Below are positions 27,686 through 36,629 of a DNA stretch of 64,000 nt, one piece after another. The position numbers and the translations under genes were made by a program. The notes under the pieces were generated by a model, which was not told the origin of the DNA, made no database searches, and worked only from the letters and a program-made list of their open reading frames with translations. Each line of letters begins with the position of its first letter. The stretch's first letter is position 1. This DNA comes from Chloroflexi bacterium GWB2_54_36 (lineage in GTDB: Bacteria > Chloroflexota > Anaerolineae > Anaerolineales > Anaerolineaceae): positions 1-64,000 of the forward strand of contig MGMG01000017.1 in NCBI GenBank assembly GCA_001796355.1, given 5' to 3'.

Positions 27686-29626
27686 ATGCCTGACCGCTAT
27701 CGAATCATCGCCATTCTTCTGTTAGCTGCTGTGCTTCTGGCTGCTTGCAGTGGAACGCCCTCCGCAACGCCAACTGAAGCGCCAACCGATCCTGTTACCC
27801 CACCCGCCCCCACAGCGACGCCGGAACCGCCCAGCGAATTAGCCGTCTGCCTTGGCAAAGAACCGCTCGGGCTGTACCTGTACGGCGGATCATCGCGGGC
27901 GCAGTGGAGCGTGCTGGAAGCCGTGTATGACGGACCCATCGATCAGCGTGGTTATACCGACCAACCCGTGATTCTGGCCCAACTGCCTTCTGCCGAGAAT
28001 GGCGACGACCGGATCACTGCAGTCCCCGTCCAGCGTGGGCAAATGGTGCTGGCGGCTGACGGGAATGTCGCGCCGCTGGATACCGGGCTTACCGTTCTAC
28101 CCGCCGGCTGCACGGACGAAACCTGCGCAGTCGCCTGGGACGGCGCCACCGCCCTGGAGATGGATCAGCAGCAGTTGACCTTCCGCTTGCTGGACGGACT
28201 CAAATGGTCGGACGGCGCCCCGCTGACGGCTGCCGACTCGGTTTACTCGTTCCAGGTCGCCTCCGACCCGGCTACCCCGGTCAATCCGCTGGCGCTCGAC
28301 CGCACCGAAAGCTACGCTGCCCTCGACGAAACCACGGTCGTCTGGACTGGCGTGCCGGGTTACCGCACCAGTGAGCCTTCGGCTTACTTTTTCATTCCGC
28401 TGCCGCAGCATGCCTACGGCGCCTTGTCGGCGGCGGATATGCGGACCGACGAACTCTCGAACCGCACCCCGTTGGGCTGGGGACCGTACATCATCGAGTC
28501 CTGGACGGCCGGTGAATCGATCGAACTGACGCGCAACCCAAATTATTTTCGCGCCGGCGAAGGTCTGCCCCGCTTTGACCGTTTGACCTACCGCTTCATC
28601 GGCGATCATGCCGATAACAACCTGGCTGCCCTGGTGGAAGGTGGGTGCGACATTGTGGACGAGACCACGCTGCTGGAAGAGCAGTTACAATCCGTGCGCA
28701 ATACCACCCTTAACGGGCGCATTCAGACTTTTATCAGCCTTGGCCCGGATTGGGAGCATCTTGACTTTGGCGTTCGTCCGGCAGCGTATGACGCCGGCTT
28801 GAATCCCTTTCTGGCAACCCGCCAGGATTTCTTCGGCGACCTGCGCGTCCGGCAGGCTGTCTCCGCGTGCATCGACCGGCCGGCGCTCGTCAGTGAGCTG
28901 CTCTACAACCAGTCCCAGGTTCCCGTGGGCTTCTTCCCACCGGATCACCCTTTATATGCCGCCGATCTCCCGCAAATCGCTTATGATCCCGCCTACGGCG
29001 CGCAGTTGCTGGATCAGGCAGGCTGGCTGGATCACGACGGCGACCCAACCACGCCGCGGCAGGCCGCTGGCGTTGCCAATGTCCTGGATGGCGCCGAGTT
29101 TTCCGTCATTTACAGCACCACGCCTGAAAAATTACGCGTTTCGACTGCAATCCGCATTGCCCAGATGCTCGGCGATTGCGGGATAAAAGTAACCGTGCAG
29201 CCGCTGGATGCCGGGACGTTGTATGCGCCCGGTCCGCAAGGCATTTTGTTCGGCCGCAACTTTGACCTGGCGCAGTTTGCCTGGCAGTCCGGCCGCGGTT
29301 CACCCTGCTTCCTGTACACCGGTGAGCAGATTCCAGCCAACGATAACGGTTGGCTGGGCGTCAATATCACCGGTTGGAGCGACCCGACCTATGATGCGGC
29401 CTGCCAGGCAGCCTTGACGGCAGACCCGTCCGATGCGGCATCGGTATATGCTGCCAATCGGGCGGTACAGGAACAATTTGCGCAGCAATTGCCGGTCTTG
29501 CCGTTATATTACACCCTTCACCTGACCGCCGCCCGTCCTGAGATTTGCAACCTGCAGGTGGACAGCAGCGCCCGCAGCGAATTCTGGAACCTGGAAGACC
29601 TGGCGTCCGGCAACGACTGCCCGTAA
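27686..29626 (+). CDS. Orphan peptide-binding lipoprotein (family 5)
   Basis: This 646-residue lipoprotein (VLLAAC, Cys near residue 22) has a Thr/Pro linker and the canonical family 5 order: LTFRLLDGLKWSDGAPLTAADSV-like (about 165-185, key WSDG and TAxDSV), GWGPYIIESW (about 270) and RVRQAVSACIDRPALV (about 390). No permease or ATPase is adjacent, so it may feed one of the two complete transporters upstream, or act as a sensor. AAAGGA lies 8 bases before the ATG. About 120 bp separate it from RAYT element 2. Confidence 0.88.
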   Translation: MPDRYRIIAILLLAAVLLAACSGTPSATPTEAPTDPVTPPAPTATPEPPSELAVCLGKEPLGLYLYGGSSRAQWSVLEAVYDGPIDQRGYTDQPVILAQLPSAENGDDRITAVPVQRGQMVLAADGNVAPLDTGLTVLPAGCTDETCAVAWDGATALEMDQQQLTFRLLDGLKWSDGAPLTAADSVYSFQVASDPATPVNPLALDRTESYAALDETTVVWTGVPGYRTSEPSAYFFIPLPQHAYGALSAADMRTDELSNRTPLGWGPYIIESWTAGESIELTRNPNYFRAGEGLPRFDRLTYRFIGDHADNNLAALVEGGCDIVDETTLLEEQLQSVRNTTLNGRIQTFISLGPDWEHLDFGVRPAAYDAGLNPFLATRQDFFGDLRVRQAVSACIDRPALVSELLYNQSQVPVGFFPPDHPLYAADLPQIAYDPAYGAQLLDQAGWLDHDGDPTTPRQAAGVANVLDGAEFSVIYSTTPEKLRVSTAIRIAQMLGDCGIKVTVQPLDAGTLYAPGPQGILFGRNFDLAQFAWQSGRGSPCFLYTGEQIPANDNGWLGVNITGWSDPTYDAACQAALTADPSDAASVYAANRAVQEQFAQQLPVLPLYYTLHLTAARPEICNLQVDSSARSEFWNLEDLASGNDCP

Positions 29627-29816
29627 GCGTTTGATCAAAGTTTTTGGGGACGTGGGTTTTTAGAACCGCTCCCCCGAAAATTAGACCCAACTGGAAAGAT
29701 CATAACGTGCTGGGGAGCGGGGCTAGCGGGTGAGGGGTAAAACCAAATTTGTTGCCTTGGCAATGGGTACCATCAGCTAAACAATTGTTTTCTGGCAAGC
29801 CAGCCCCTACCTGTAG

Positions 29817-29838
29817 GGGACGGGTTGCATCCCGTCCC
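29817..29838. repeat. GTAGGGG hairpin
   Basis: GGGACGGG pairs with CCCGTCCC around TTGCAT, preceded by GTAGG and followed by GTAAA. It lies in the 29627-29936 gap, which contains no gene. It belongs to the short GTAGG hairpins scattered through the window. Confidence 0.5.
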
Positions 29839-29885
29839 GTAAAAATGGGTTGATCGATGTTATATTTTCTTTTCAGTTAATCCCC

Positions 29886-29894
29886 TGCTATAAT
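29886..29894 (+). promoter_or_regulatory. Extended -10 promoter element of the regulator gene
   Basis: TGC-TATAAT, an extended -10 box, lies 42 bases before the GTG start. No good -35 box is found at 16-18 bp, as is common for extended -10 promoters. Confidence 0.5.
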
Positions 29895-29936
29895 AAATTA
29901 ATCTCAAGAAACCTCATATTTAGAGGGAACATATCC

Positions 29937-31190
29937 GTGAAACGGATTCTGATAGTCGATGATGCGCTCGAATTAGGCCGGATGCTGCGCGCCGCGGTCG
30001 AAACCCTGGGGGCCGGGCTGGAAGTCAAATTGTTTCCTTCGGCGGAAGAAGCACTGATGGAAACCGCCCACCTGCAGCTCGATCTGTTGATTGCGGATAT
30101 CCGGCTGCCAGGCATAACCGGCTTGGACCTGGCCAGGCGGCTGCGCGAACGCAGCAGCGAGATCAAGATTCTACTTATTACCGGTCTGACCGCCAAAGAT
30201 TTGGATGCCAAAGCCGGCGCCGCCGGCGCAGATCGATTTTTACGCAAACCGTTTCTGATGTCGGAGTTCATGGCAGCCGCCAGTGAACTGCTTGGCCTGC
30301 ACCAGCCAGAAAGCGCGCAGTCGCAGGCTGGACCCGCAGCCGAAGAACCACCTGCTCCGGCAATCGACCTTTCCGGGGTGTTGCAGCGCGTGAGGAAGGG
30401 TCTGGGAGCGGCGCTGGTGCTGCTGGCCGATGAGCGCGGCAGAGTAGTCGCCCAGACCGGCGAACGAACGGACTTCGAGTTCGAAAAACAGTGGGCGCCC
30501 GCCGTGCTGGCTGCCCTGAGCGCGGCGCAAAAAGCGTCCCGCCTGGTGACCAGCGGCATCCCCCAGGGTGCGCTGGTGCTGCGCGGCAATGAGCTGCAAC
30601 TGATTCTGGCTCCTGTGGGTGATTATGCATTCGTGATTGTGCTTGGTCCGGATGCCAGGATGTTGCGCTCCGCTCTGGCTTTGGAGGAAGCCCTCACCGC
30701 CCAGGCGCAACTGGTGCGCATTCTGGACGGGATGGGCGTTGACTTCCGCGCCGTGACCGCTATCTCGGCTCCGCCGGCAGAGGTCACCCCGCCGCCTGCA
30801 GCCAAGCCCCCGGTCAAATCGCCCGCAGTCGTGAAACCAGCCGCAGCCGCAGATATCCCCAGCAAGCCGCTGCATAAGGCGGCTAAACCCGCGGCTGAGA
30901 AGAAATCGGAGCTCTCCGCTGAACCCGGGGAAGCACCGCCGCCGGAAGCACCGCCCGCGCCGGGCCTGGCGCCGGTCGATAAACCGGTCGGGCCATTTAC
31001 CGATTATTCTGAAGCCGCGCTCGAAGGCCTGGGCGAGGTGTTTGAAAAACCTGAGCAGGCTGTCGACCCGCAAAAGGCCGATGAATTTTGGGAGCAAGGG
31101 CTGGCAGACATGACCGGCGCGGTTGAATCTCCGGATGGATTGACCTACGACCAGGCCCACCAGTTGGGCTTAACCCCTGATCCGAATTAA
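29937..31190 (+). CDS. Receiver-domain regulator with roadblock-like domain
   Basis: This 417-residue protein begins with a response-regulator receiver domain (about 1-120): the acidic pair D8-D9, phospho-acceptor D54 (LLIADIRLPG) and K104 (RKPF). It continues with a roadblock/LC7-like domain (about 145-265; LGAALVLLADERGRVVAQTG and YAFVIVLGPDARM). A Pro/Ala-rich linker (about 280-365) and a short acidic C-terminal segment follow. It has no DNA-binding domain. Roadblock proteins often pair with small GTPases, which suggests a non-transcriptional output. A GTG at 29937 after GAGGGA is chosen; an in-frame ATG at 29850 would place an unrelated 29 residues before the receiver fold. Confidence 0.82.
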   Translation: MKRILIVDDALELGRMLRAAVETLGAGLEVKLFPSAEEALMETAHLQLDLLIADIRLPGITGLDLARRLRERSSEIKILLITGLTAKDLDAKAGAAGADRFLRKPFLMSEFMAAASELLGLHQPESAQSQAGPAAEEPPAPAIDLSGVLQRVRKGLGAALVLLADERGRVVAQTGERTDFEFEKQWAPAVLAALSAAQKASRLVTSGIPQGALVLRGNELQLILAPVGDYAFVIVLGPDARMLRSALALEEALTAQAQLVRILDGMGVDFRAVTAISAPPAEVTPPPAAKPPVKSPAVVKPAAAADIPSKPLHKAAKPAAEKKSELSAEPGEAPPPEAPPAPGLAPVDKPVGPFTDYSEAALEGLGEVFEKPEQAVDPQKADEFWEQGLADMTGAVESPDGLTYDQAHQLGLTPDPN

Positions 31191-31215
31191 CTCTCATTTG
31201 AAAGCGCATCCTGGC

Positions 31216-33330
31216 ATGGGCAGACTAAAGTACCTTATTTTCGCCGCGAGCGGGGCAATATTGTTAATAACGGTCGGCGTTGGCCTGGCGTTACCGCGGC
31301 CGGCGGCAGCCCAGGGGGTTACCCCACCGCAAGGGGAGCGGGTTGACCGTCAGGTGCTGGAAACGCTCGCAGCGACCGGCAGCGCTGATTTTGTGATCGA
31401 AATGGCCGAGCAGGCCGACTTAAGCGCCGCCTACGCGATCAGCGATTGGAATGAACGCGGCCAGTACGTGGTGGATACCCTGAAAGCCACCGCCGAACGC
31501 AGCCAGAAGGATGCCATCGGCCAGCTAAACCGCCAGGGAGCGCGTTTCACCTCTTATTTCGTCAGCAATGTGATTGTGGTGCGGGGCGGCAACCAGCACG
31601 CCCTGGATGCCGTTCAAAACCTGCCCGGGGTGGCGCGCGTGCGCGCGCCGGTGGTAGTGCGGCTCGAGCCGGTCGAAGAGCTGCTGAGGCGGGCGGTGGA
31701 GATCAAATTGCCGCAGGCGATATTGGCGGGCACGCCCACCTGGGGGCTGACGGATACAAAGGCGCCGGATTTTTGGTCTGCCTTTGGCAGTCAGGGGCAG
31801 GGGATTATCGTCGCCAATATCGATTCGGGCGTGCAGTACGATCACCCGGCGCTGGCAGGAGCTTACCGTTGCGCAGGTGGGGTGGCTATTCCTTATACTG
31901 CTTGTTGGAAAGATGCCACAACCACTCCCAGTAGTACTGCACCATACGATGATAATGGCCACGGCACCCATACCATGGGCACGATGGTTGGAACGGACCA
32001 ACTCGTCTCCATATCCAGTGTGGGAATGGCACCCGGTGCCAAATGGATTGCCTGCAAAGCTTTTACGGGCGCTGGTAGCGGCGATGACCTCGACATTATT
32101 GATTGTGCGCAATGGCTGTTAGCCCCCGGGGGGAGTGCCGCCAACCGGCCGCATGTGATTAACAACTCCTGGGGAGGTGAAACGACCGCCTCGGAATCAT
32201 GGTTCAGGCCGTATGTGCAGGCCTGGCGGGCTGCCGGGATGTTTCCGGTCTTTTCCGCAGGAAATAAAGGTAGTGGTTGTACTACATTGGGTTCCCCGGC
32301 GGATTACCCGGAAGGGTTTGCCGTTGCAGCCCATGATAGCAGCCGTAATATCGCTTCGTTTTCCAGCAGAGGCCCGATTACTTTGGGCGTGATGCCTTAT
32401 ACCAAACCCAATCTTTCAGCACCCGGAGTGACAATCCTGTCATCATATGTTAATTACGATTTTATAAATAACACTTATACAAATACATGGGCTGAACTTT
32501 CTGGTACTTCCATGTCCGCGCCGCATGTCTCCGGGGCGGTGGCGCTGCTGTGGTCGTGCAACCCCGGTCTGGTTGGCCAGGTTGACCAGACTTTTCAACT
32601 GCTGCAAAACAGTGCGGGAATAACTCCAGCAGGGTCCTGCGGCGCACCGGATTCTGGCGGCGGCAATTACACCTATGGCTATGGCTATTTGAATGTCTTC
32701 CAGGCCGGAGTGGGGGTGTGCAGCGATTGGCACAAGACTTTTTTACCGTTGGTCATGAAAAACTATGGTGGTAGTGTTCCGCCTAACCCTGTACAAAACG
32801 GTGGTTTCGAATCGGGGCAAGTTGCCTGGGATGAAGTTTATACGGGAAATATTGGTTTGATTTTGAACACATCATTCGACCTACCTCTACCTCCCCATGG
32901 TGGTTCCTGGTTAACCTGGTTGGGTGGTGTGTATGATGAAGTGTCATCCATTTCACAAAGTGTTACCATACCCGTTGGAAGAAGCATCCTCCACTATTGG
33001 TTCGCCAGCGGTTCTGAGGACGTGTGTGAGTACGACGAATTTAGTATTTCTGCAGGGGGCAACCAGCTCGTTTCCGAATGGATTTGTTCAACGAATGAAG
33101 CAAACAATTGGATACATCGAACCTTGGATCTGACAGCCTATGCAGGAACGACACAGACTATCAGGTTCATGGTTAGCACAGATGGGTCATTAAATAGCAA
33201 TGTTTTCCTGGACGACATCTCGTTTGAGACCACGACTGCGCTGTCCGGCAGCGCTGTGAACGGATCTCCAGTTCCTCTTCCGGTAGACGGGTCCGCCTCG
33301 GAGCGGCTCAAGACCAGCAAGCAGGATTAG
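31216..33330 (+). CDS. Secreted subtilisin-like serine protease (S8)
   Basis: This protein of about 704 residues starts with a signal peptide (basic GRLK, hydrophobic helix, cleavage near AAAQG). An inhibitor-I9-like propeptide region (about 40-150) and an S8 catalytic domain (about 175-460) follow. The triad is visible: Asp203 (ANIDSGVQYDHP), His249 (NGHGTHTMG) and Ser432 (SGTSMSAPHVSG), with the oxyanion Asn in INNSWGG. After KTFLPLVMKNYGG (about 515) comes a beta-rich domain (about 530-680) resembling a carbohydrate-binding or adhesion module. It would be exported to degrade proteins, giving peptides for the nearby importers. The ATG at 31216 gives a cleaner signal peptide than the TTG at 31198. 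Confidence 0.9.
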   Translation: MGRLKYLIFAASGAILLITVGVGLALPRPAAAQGVTPPQGERVDRQVLETLAATGSADFVIEMAEQADLSAAYAISDWNERGQYVVDTLKATAERSQKDAIGQLNRQGARFTSYFVSNVIVVRGGNQHALDAVQNLPGVARVRAPVVVRLEPVEELLRRAVEIKLPQAILAGTPTWGLTDTKAPDFWSAFGSQGQGIIVANIDSGVQYDHPALAGAYRCAGGVAIPYTACWKDATTTPSSTAPYDDNGHGTHTMGTMVGTDQLVSISSVGMAPGAKWIACKAFTGAGSGDDLDIIDCAQWLLAPGGSAANRPHVINNSWGGETTASESWFRPYVQAWRAAGMFPVFSAGNKGSGCTTLGSPADYPEGFAVAAHDSSRNIASFSSRGPITLGVMPYTKPNLSAPGVTILSSYVNYDFINNTYTNTWAELSGTSMSAPHVSGAVALLWSCNPGLVGQVDQTFQLLQNSAGITPAGSCGAPDSGGGNYTYGYGYLNVFQAGVGVCSDWHKTFLPLVMKNYGGSVPPNPVQNGGFESGQVAWDEVYTGNIGLILNTSFDLPLPPHGGSWLTWLGGVYDEVSSISQSVTIPVGRSILHYWFASGSEDVCEYDEFSISAGGNQLVSEWICSTNEANNWIHRTLDLTAYAGTTQTIRFMVSTDGSLNSNVFLDDISFETTTALSGSAVNGSPVPLPVDGSASERLKTSKQD

Positions 33331-33348
33331 CCGCCGTCTGTTCCTGTA

Positions 33349-33368
33349 GGGGAGCGCATCGCGCTCCC
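33349..33368. repeat. GTAGGGGAGCGC hairpin
   Basis: GGGAGCGC pairs with GCGCTCCC around ATC just after the protease gene, within GTAGG...CCCTAC context. It may double as the gene's transcript end, although no T-run follows. Confidence 0.5.
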
Positions 33369-33559
33369 GTATCCCCCTACGTCAAAACCGGGTGAGAAAC
33401 TCCTCGCCCCAGGTTTTTTACAGCCGCTCAGAAGGCAAAGACCGGCTTCTCGAACCTGCTCTGATTTATTAATCCCGTCAAATTCGACGGGATTGGCATC
33501 AACCATCGACCAGGCGGTTATGAACCGCGCGTACATTCGATAGGATAGGTTGCTCCATC

Positions 33560-33588
33560 GTGCATTGCACCTTGCTGGTGCATTGCAC
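33560..33588. repeat. Short direct repeat GTGCATTGCAC
   Basis: Two exact copies of GTGCATTGCAC occur at 33560-33570 and 33578-33588. The 11-mer is itself almost palindromic. The purpose is unknown. Confidence 0.45.
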
Positions 33589-33718
33589 GTGCCTTTGATG
33601 CACTTTTTCCACTTGACTTAATAGAACATAAATCCTATAATATCACTATCCCGTACTTTAACAACCTGCTGCCAGCTCCAACATGTACCCCGTATTCCGT
33701 CCCTGAATCTCGCAAAGG

Positions 33719-33859
33719 GTATTCGTTTTTGATTTTTTTACGAAACGAATACGAATAGCCTGACCCCCACCCGTGGGTACATTCGCGCCATGCCCCCCAT
33801 GGCTGTGCCAAAATCCGCCCAATGTTGCCTATTCGTTTCGCGAATAATTTGAAACGAAT
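33719..33859. repeat. Two hairpins with shared ATTCGTTT/AAACGAAT arms
   Basis: GTATTCGTTT (33719-33728) pairs with AAACGAATAC (33743-33752), and ATTCGTTTC (33831-33839) pairs with GAAACGAAT (33851-33859). Four copies of one motif in a 140-bp gene-free stretch could be protein-binding sites or a degenerate repeat. The gap 33331-34313 as a whole has no credible gene. Confidence 0.5.
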
Positions 33860-33963
33860 ACCCCATTTACCGCAAAAAAAGGCGGAATGACCCATGAAGG
33901 CGGACTCGCATCAAGCACGCTGTGTGTTGTAGTAGAATGGCGAATGCTTCGCCCACAACGCAA

Positions 33964-34047
33964 AGCGGGCGCGCATTGCGGTCTGTGCATCCCCGCCCAC
34001 AGGGCGCTCTGTGAGCGAGCGAAGCGAGAGGGACTGCGCGCCCCTAC
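33964..34047. repeat. 84-bp duplicated segment, copy 1
   Basis: The segment starts AGCGGGCGCGCATTGCGG and ends GCGCGCCCCTAC. It is repeated without mismatch at 34142-34225, 178 bp away. It contains GCCCACAGGGCGCTCTGTGAG, resembling the repeat arms of RAYT element 1. Confidence 0.75.
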
Positions 34048-34141
34048 CGGTACAAGGTGGGTTTCAAACTGAGCATACCGCCCGAAAGGTACTCAGCCAG
34101 ACCTTGCTGGGGCAGGTCGGGTAACCTTGTCCCATCCAGAC

Positions 34142-34225
34142 AGCGGGCGCGCATTGCGGTCTGTGCATCCCCGCCCACAGGGCGCTCTGTGAGCGAGCGA
34201 AGCGAGAGGGACTGCGCGCCCCTAC
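34142..34225. repeat. 84-bp duplicated segment, copy 2
   Basis: This is an exact second copy of 33964-34047 in the same orientation. Between them lies a GGGGCAGGTCGGG...CCTTGTCCC inverted stretch. Confidence 0.75.
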
Positions 34226-34313
34226 ACTTCGCATACGGTTCAGGGCGCTAAACGCCCGGCAAAGATACATTTCTTAAATCACCCACAATCCGGTTAATTG
34301 CCGTCCAATTGTT

Positions 34314-35096
34314 CTAGCGCCGCGAATTCATGCGGGCGTAAATCCCCAACCCGATGCCTGCTAACACCACCGCGACGCCAAGAATTCCCATCAATGGGGA
34401 TCGTCCGCCCTCTGAAACCGGGGTTGGCAGCGCCTGCGAGTTGAGCTGGGCGCCAAAATCCAGGGTGGAGCTATCGCCGGCTTTGAGCGCCAGCGCATAA
34501 TTCATGCGGGTGGTGGGGTTGTAGCCTTCCGGTACGGCCACGCTGACGTTGTAATCGCCTTCGGGCATCTCGGGGAAGCAGGTTGGCTCGTCGAAACTGG
34601 CGCTGGACTGCCCGGAGAGCGACACGCGCCCCAGCCGGTCGGTGATGCTGACCGCCCCGCCAGCAATGGCCGCCTCACCTTCCTCCGCCACCGCGTTGCC
34701 GTTGACGTCGTTGAACAAGATCACGCACACTTCGCCGTTGCCGCGGAACGGCGTTGGCGAAGGCAGCGCGGAGGTTTCTGTCGGCGCCGGGCCGGATGAG
34801 GTGGCTTGCGGCGCGACTGTGGCAATCAGCAAAATCCGGTCGGGGTTGAGCACGCATTCCTCGCTCAAATCGTTGAGCGTGCGCAACTGGTCGAGTGAAA
34901 TATTATTGAGCAGCGAGACGCTGATGCAGGTGTCGCCGGCTTTGACTTTGTAGATAATCTGCCCCTCAGCGTTGGGAGTCGGCGTATTGTAGAAAGCCTG
35001 TGCCTGCGGGCTGGCCTTGACGGGGCCAGTCAACAGCAGCGCTGTCAGCGATATGAGGCTTAACAGTCCGATGAGCATCCAGCGTGATTTGTTCAT
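34314..35096 (-). CDS. LysM-domain exported protein with C-terminal membrane anchor
   Basis: This 260-residue protein has an N-terminal signal or anchor (about 5-28) and a LysM domain (about 45-92; IIYKVKAGDTCISVSLLNN and NPDRILLI). A Ser/Pro/Thr linker leads to a Cna-B/SdrD-like beta domain (about 122-205; VCVILFNDVNGNAVAEEGE). A C-terminal transmembrane helix (about 235-255) ends in RMNSRR. LysM binds peptidoglycan or chitin glycan, so this probably ties the membrane to the wall. It is monocistronic and divergent from purA. Confidence 0.8.
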   Translation of the reverse strand: MNKSRWMLIGLLSLISLTALLLTGPVKASPQAQAFYNTPTPNAEGQIIYKVKAGDTCISVSLLNNISLDQLRTLNDLSEECVLNPDRILLIATVAPQATSSGPAPTETSALPSPTPFRGNGEVCVILFNDVNGNAVAEEGEAAIAGGAVSITDRLGRVSLSGQSSASFDEPTCFPEMPEGDYNVSVAVPEGYNPTTRMNYALALKAGDSSTLDFGAQLNSQALPTPVSEGGRSPLMGILGVAVVLAGIGLGIYARMNSRR

Positions 35097-35267
35097 GCAG
35101 CCTACCTTGGAAAGGATTATATCATCACTTTATTTTCAGCCTTTGAGACCGGCCGGTCAGCGGTGCAGGGCGATCATCCCAGGCTGAAAAAGGCATGACA
35201 TCCATCCTGATTTTGGCTCTGGTTATCACTCCAGCCCGGTTAGCCATTTATAACCGTACCGTCCGGG

Positions 35268-35295
35268 TTGTATAATCATTTTGTATGCGTATAAT
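35268..35295 (+). promoter_or_regulatory. Probable purA promoter
   Basis: TTGTAT (35268-35273) and TATAAT (35290-35295) are separated by 16 bp, 38 bases before the purA start. A second TATAAT overlaps the -35 box, so an alternative start is possible. Confidence 0.45.
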
Positions 35296-35333
35296 TTATT
35301 TCAATCTTTCTCAAAACATCAGCGGAGGTGTTT

Positions 35334-36629
35334 ATGCCTCTTGACATCGTCATTGGCACGCAGTGGGGGGACGAGGGCAAAGGTCGGATTGTCGATCTGC
35401 TGGCAGCTCAGGCAGATATTGTGGCGCGCTTCAACGGCGGCGACAATGCCGGGCATACCGTCACGGTTGGTAATCACACCTTTAAACTGCACCTGATCCC
35501 TTCCGGCATCATTCACCCGCATACCGTTGGGGTGCTGGGCAATGGTATGGTGATCAACCCCTCCAGCTTTCTCAGCGAAGTGGAAATGCTGCAAAATGCC
35601 GGCGTCCAGGTGGGACCCGACCGGCTGCGCATCTCCTTTGCCGCCCACCTGATCACCCCGGCGCACCGCGCCATGGATCTGGCCCAGGAAACGGCCCGAG
35701 GTTCGGGTAACCTTGGGACCACCGGACGCGGCATTGGCCCGGCTTATACCGGCAAGGTCTCGCGTAACGGGCTGCGGATTGAAGACATGCTCAACCCGGT
35801 GACTTTCATGAAAAAGGTGCAGGCGCATGTCGAGGAGGTCAACCAAATTCTGGTGGGCCTGTACCACACCGAACCGCTCGACCCGCGCGCTGTGGCCCGC
35901 GAATACACCAACTGCGCCCACCATATCATTCCATACATCAGCGATACCGGTCTGCTCCTCCATCAGGCGCTGCAAAACGGCCAGCGTGTGCTGGCTGAAG
36001 GCGCGCAGGGCACGCTGCTGGACATCGATCACGGCACTTATCCTTACGTGACCAGCTCATCGGCGGTGGCGCCGGCTGTCTATACCGGACTGGGTATCGG
36101 CATCACGCCGGTGGACCGGGTAGTCGGGGTGACCAAGGCCTTCCAGACGCGCGTCGGCAGCGGCCCGTTCCCGACCGAGGTGTTTGGCAAGACCGCCGAA
36201 CGGCTGCGCGGCACCGGTAAAAACCCCTGGGACGAATTTGGCACCACCACCGGGCGTCCGCGCCGGGTAGGCTGGTTGGACGGCGTGCTGCTGCGCTACG
36301 CGCTGCGCGTCAACGGCGTGACCGAATTAATGATGACGAAAATGGATGTTCTCAGCGGGCTGACCACACTGCGGTTGTCCGTCGGCTATAAAGCAGGCGA
36401 TGAGGCTTATCAAGAATTACCGCTAGGCCCGGCCAACCTGTCGCCGTTTGAACCGGTTTACGAAGAATTACCGGGTTGGGAAGAAGACGTCACAGCAGTG
36501 CGCCGCTGGACGGATTTGCCGCCCCAGGCGCGCGCCTACGTTCGCCGCATTGAAGATTACTGCGGCGTACCGGTCCGGCGGGTTTCGGTCGGCCCTGAAC
36601 GCGATCAGGTGGTAGACGTACACAATTGA
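35334..36629 (+). CDS. purA: Adenylosuccinate synthetase
   Basis: This 431-residue enzyme has the N-terminal GTP-binding signature IGTQWGDEGKGRIVDLLA, with catalytic Asp and His in GGDNAGHTV. Further signatures are GTTGRGIGPAY, EGAQGTLLDIDHGTYP and the C-terminal TKMDVLSGL. It joins IMP and aspartate with GTP to give adenylosuccinate in AMP synthesis. GGAGG lies 5 bases before the ATG; an in-frame GTG at 35328 overlaps that site and is rejected. Length matches the family. The downstream lipoprotein gene starts on a TTG overlapping the stop. Confidence 0.97.
   Translation: MPLDIVIGTQWGDEGKGRIVDLLAAQADIVARFNGGDNAGHTVTVGNHTFKLHLIPSGIIHPHTVGVLGNGMVINPSSFLSEVEMLQNAGVQVGPDRLRISFAAHLITPAHRAMDLAQETARGSGNLGTTGRGIGPAYTGKVSRNGLRIEDMLNPVTFMKKVQAHVEEVNQILVGLYHTEPLDPRAVAREYTNCAHHIIPYISDTGLLLHQALQNGQRVLAEGAQGTLLDIDHGTYPYVTSSSAVAPAVYTGLGIGITPVDRVVGVTKAFQTRVGSGPFPTEVFGKTAERLRGTGKNPWDEFGTTTGRPRRVGWLDGVLLRYALRVNGVTELMMTKMDVLSGLTTLRLSVGYKAGDEAYQELPLGPANLSPFEPVYEELPGWEEDVTAVRRWTDLPPQARAYVRRIEDYCGVPVRRVSVGPERDQVVDVHN

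Noticed and set aside
30240-31160. 306-residue open frame on the minus strand
   Set aside because: It is antisense to the receiver/roadblock gene and rich in Arg, Gly and Cys in the manner of shadow frames; it carries no domain.
34057-34251. Small gene of 64 codons
   Set aside because: It reads through the exact 84-bp repeat, has no ribosome-binding site and no family features.
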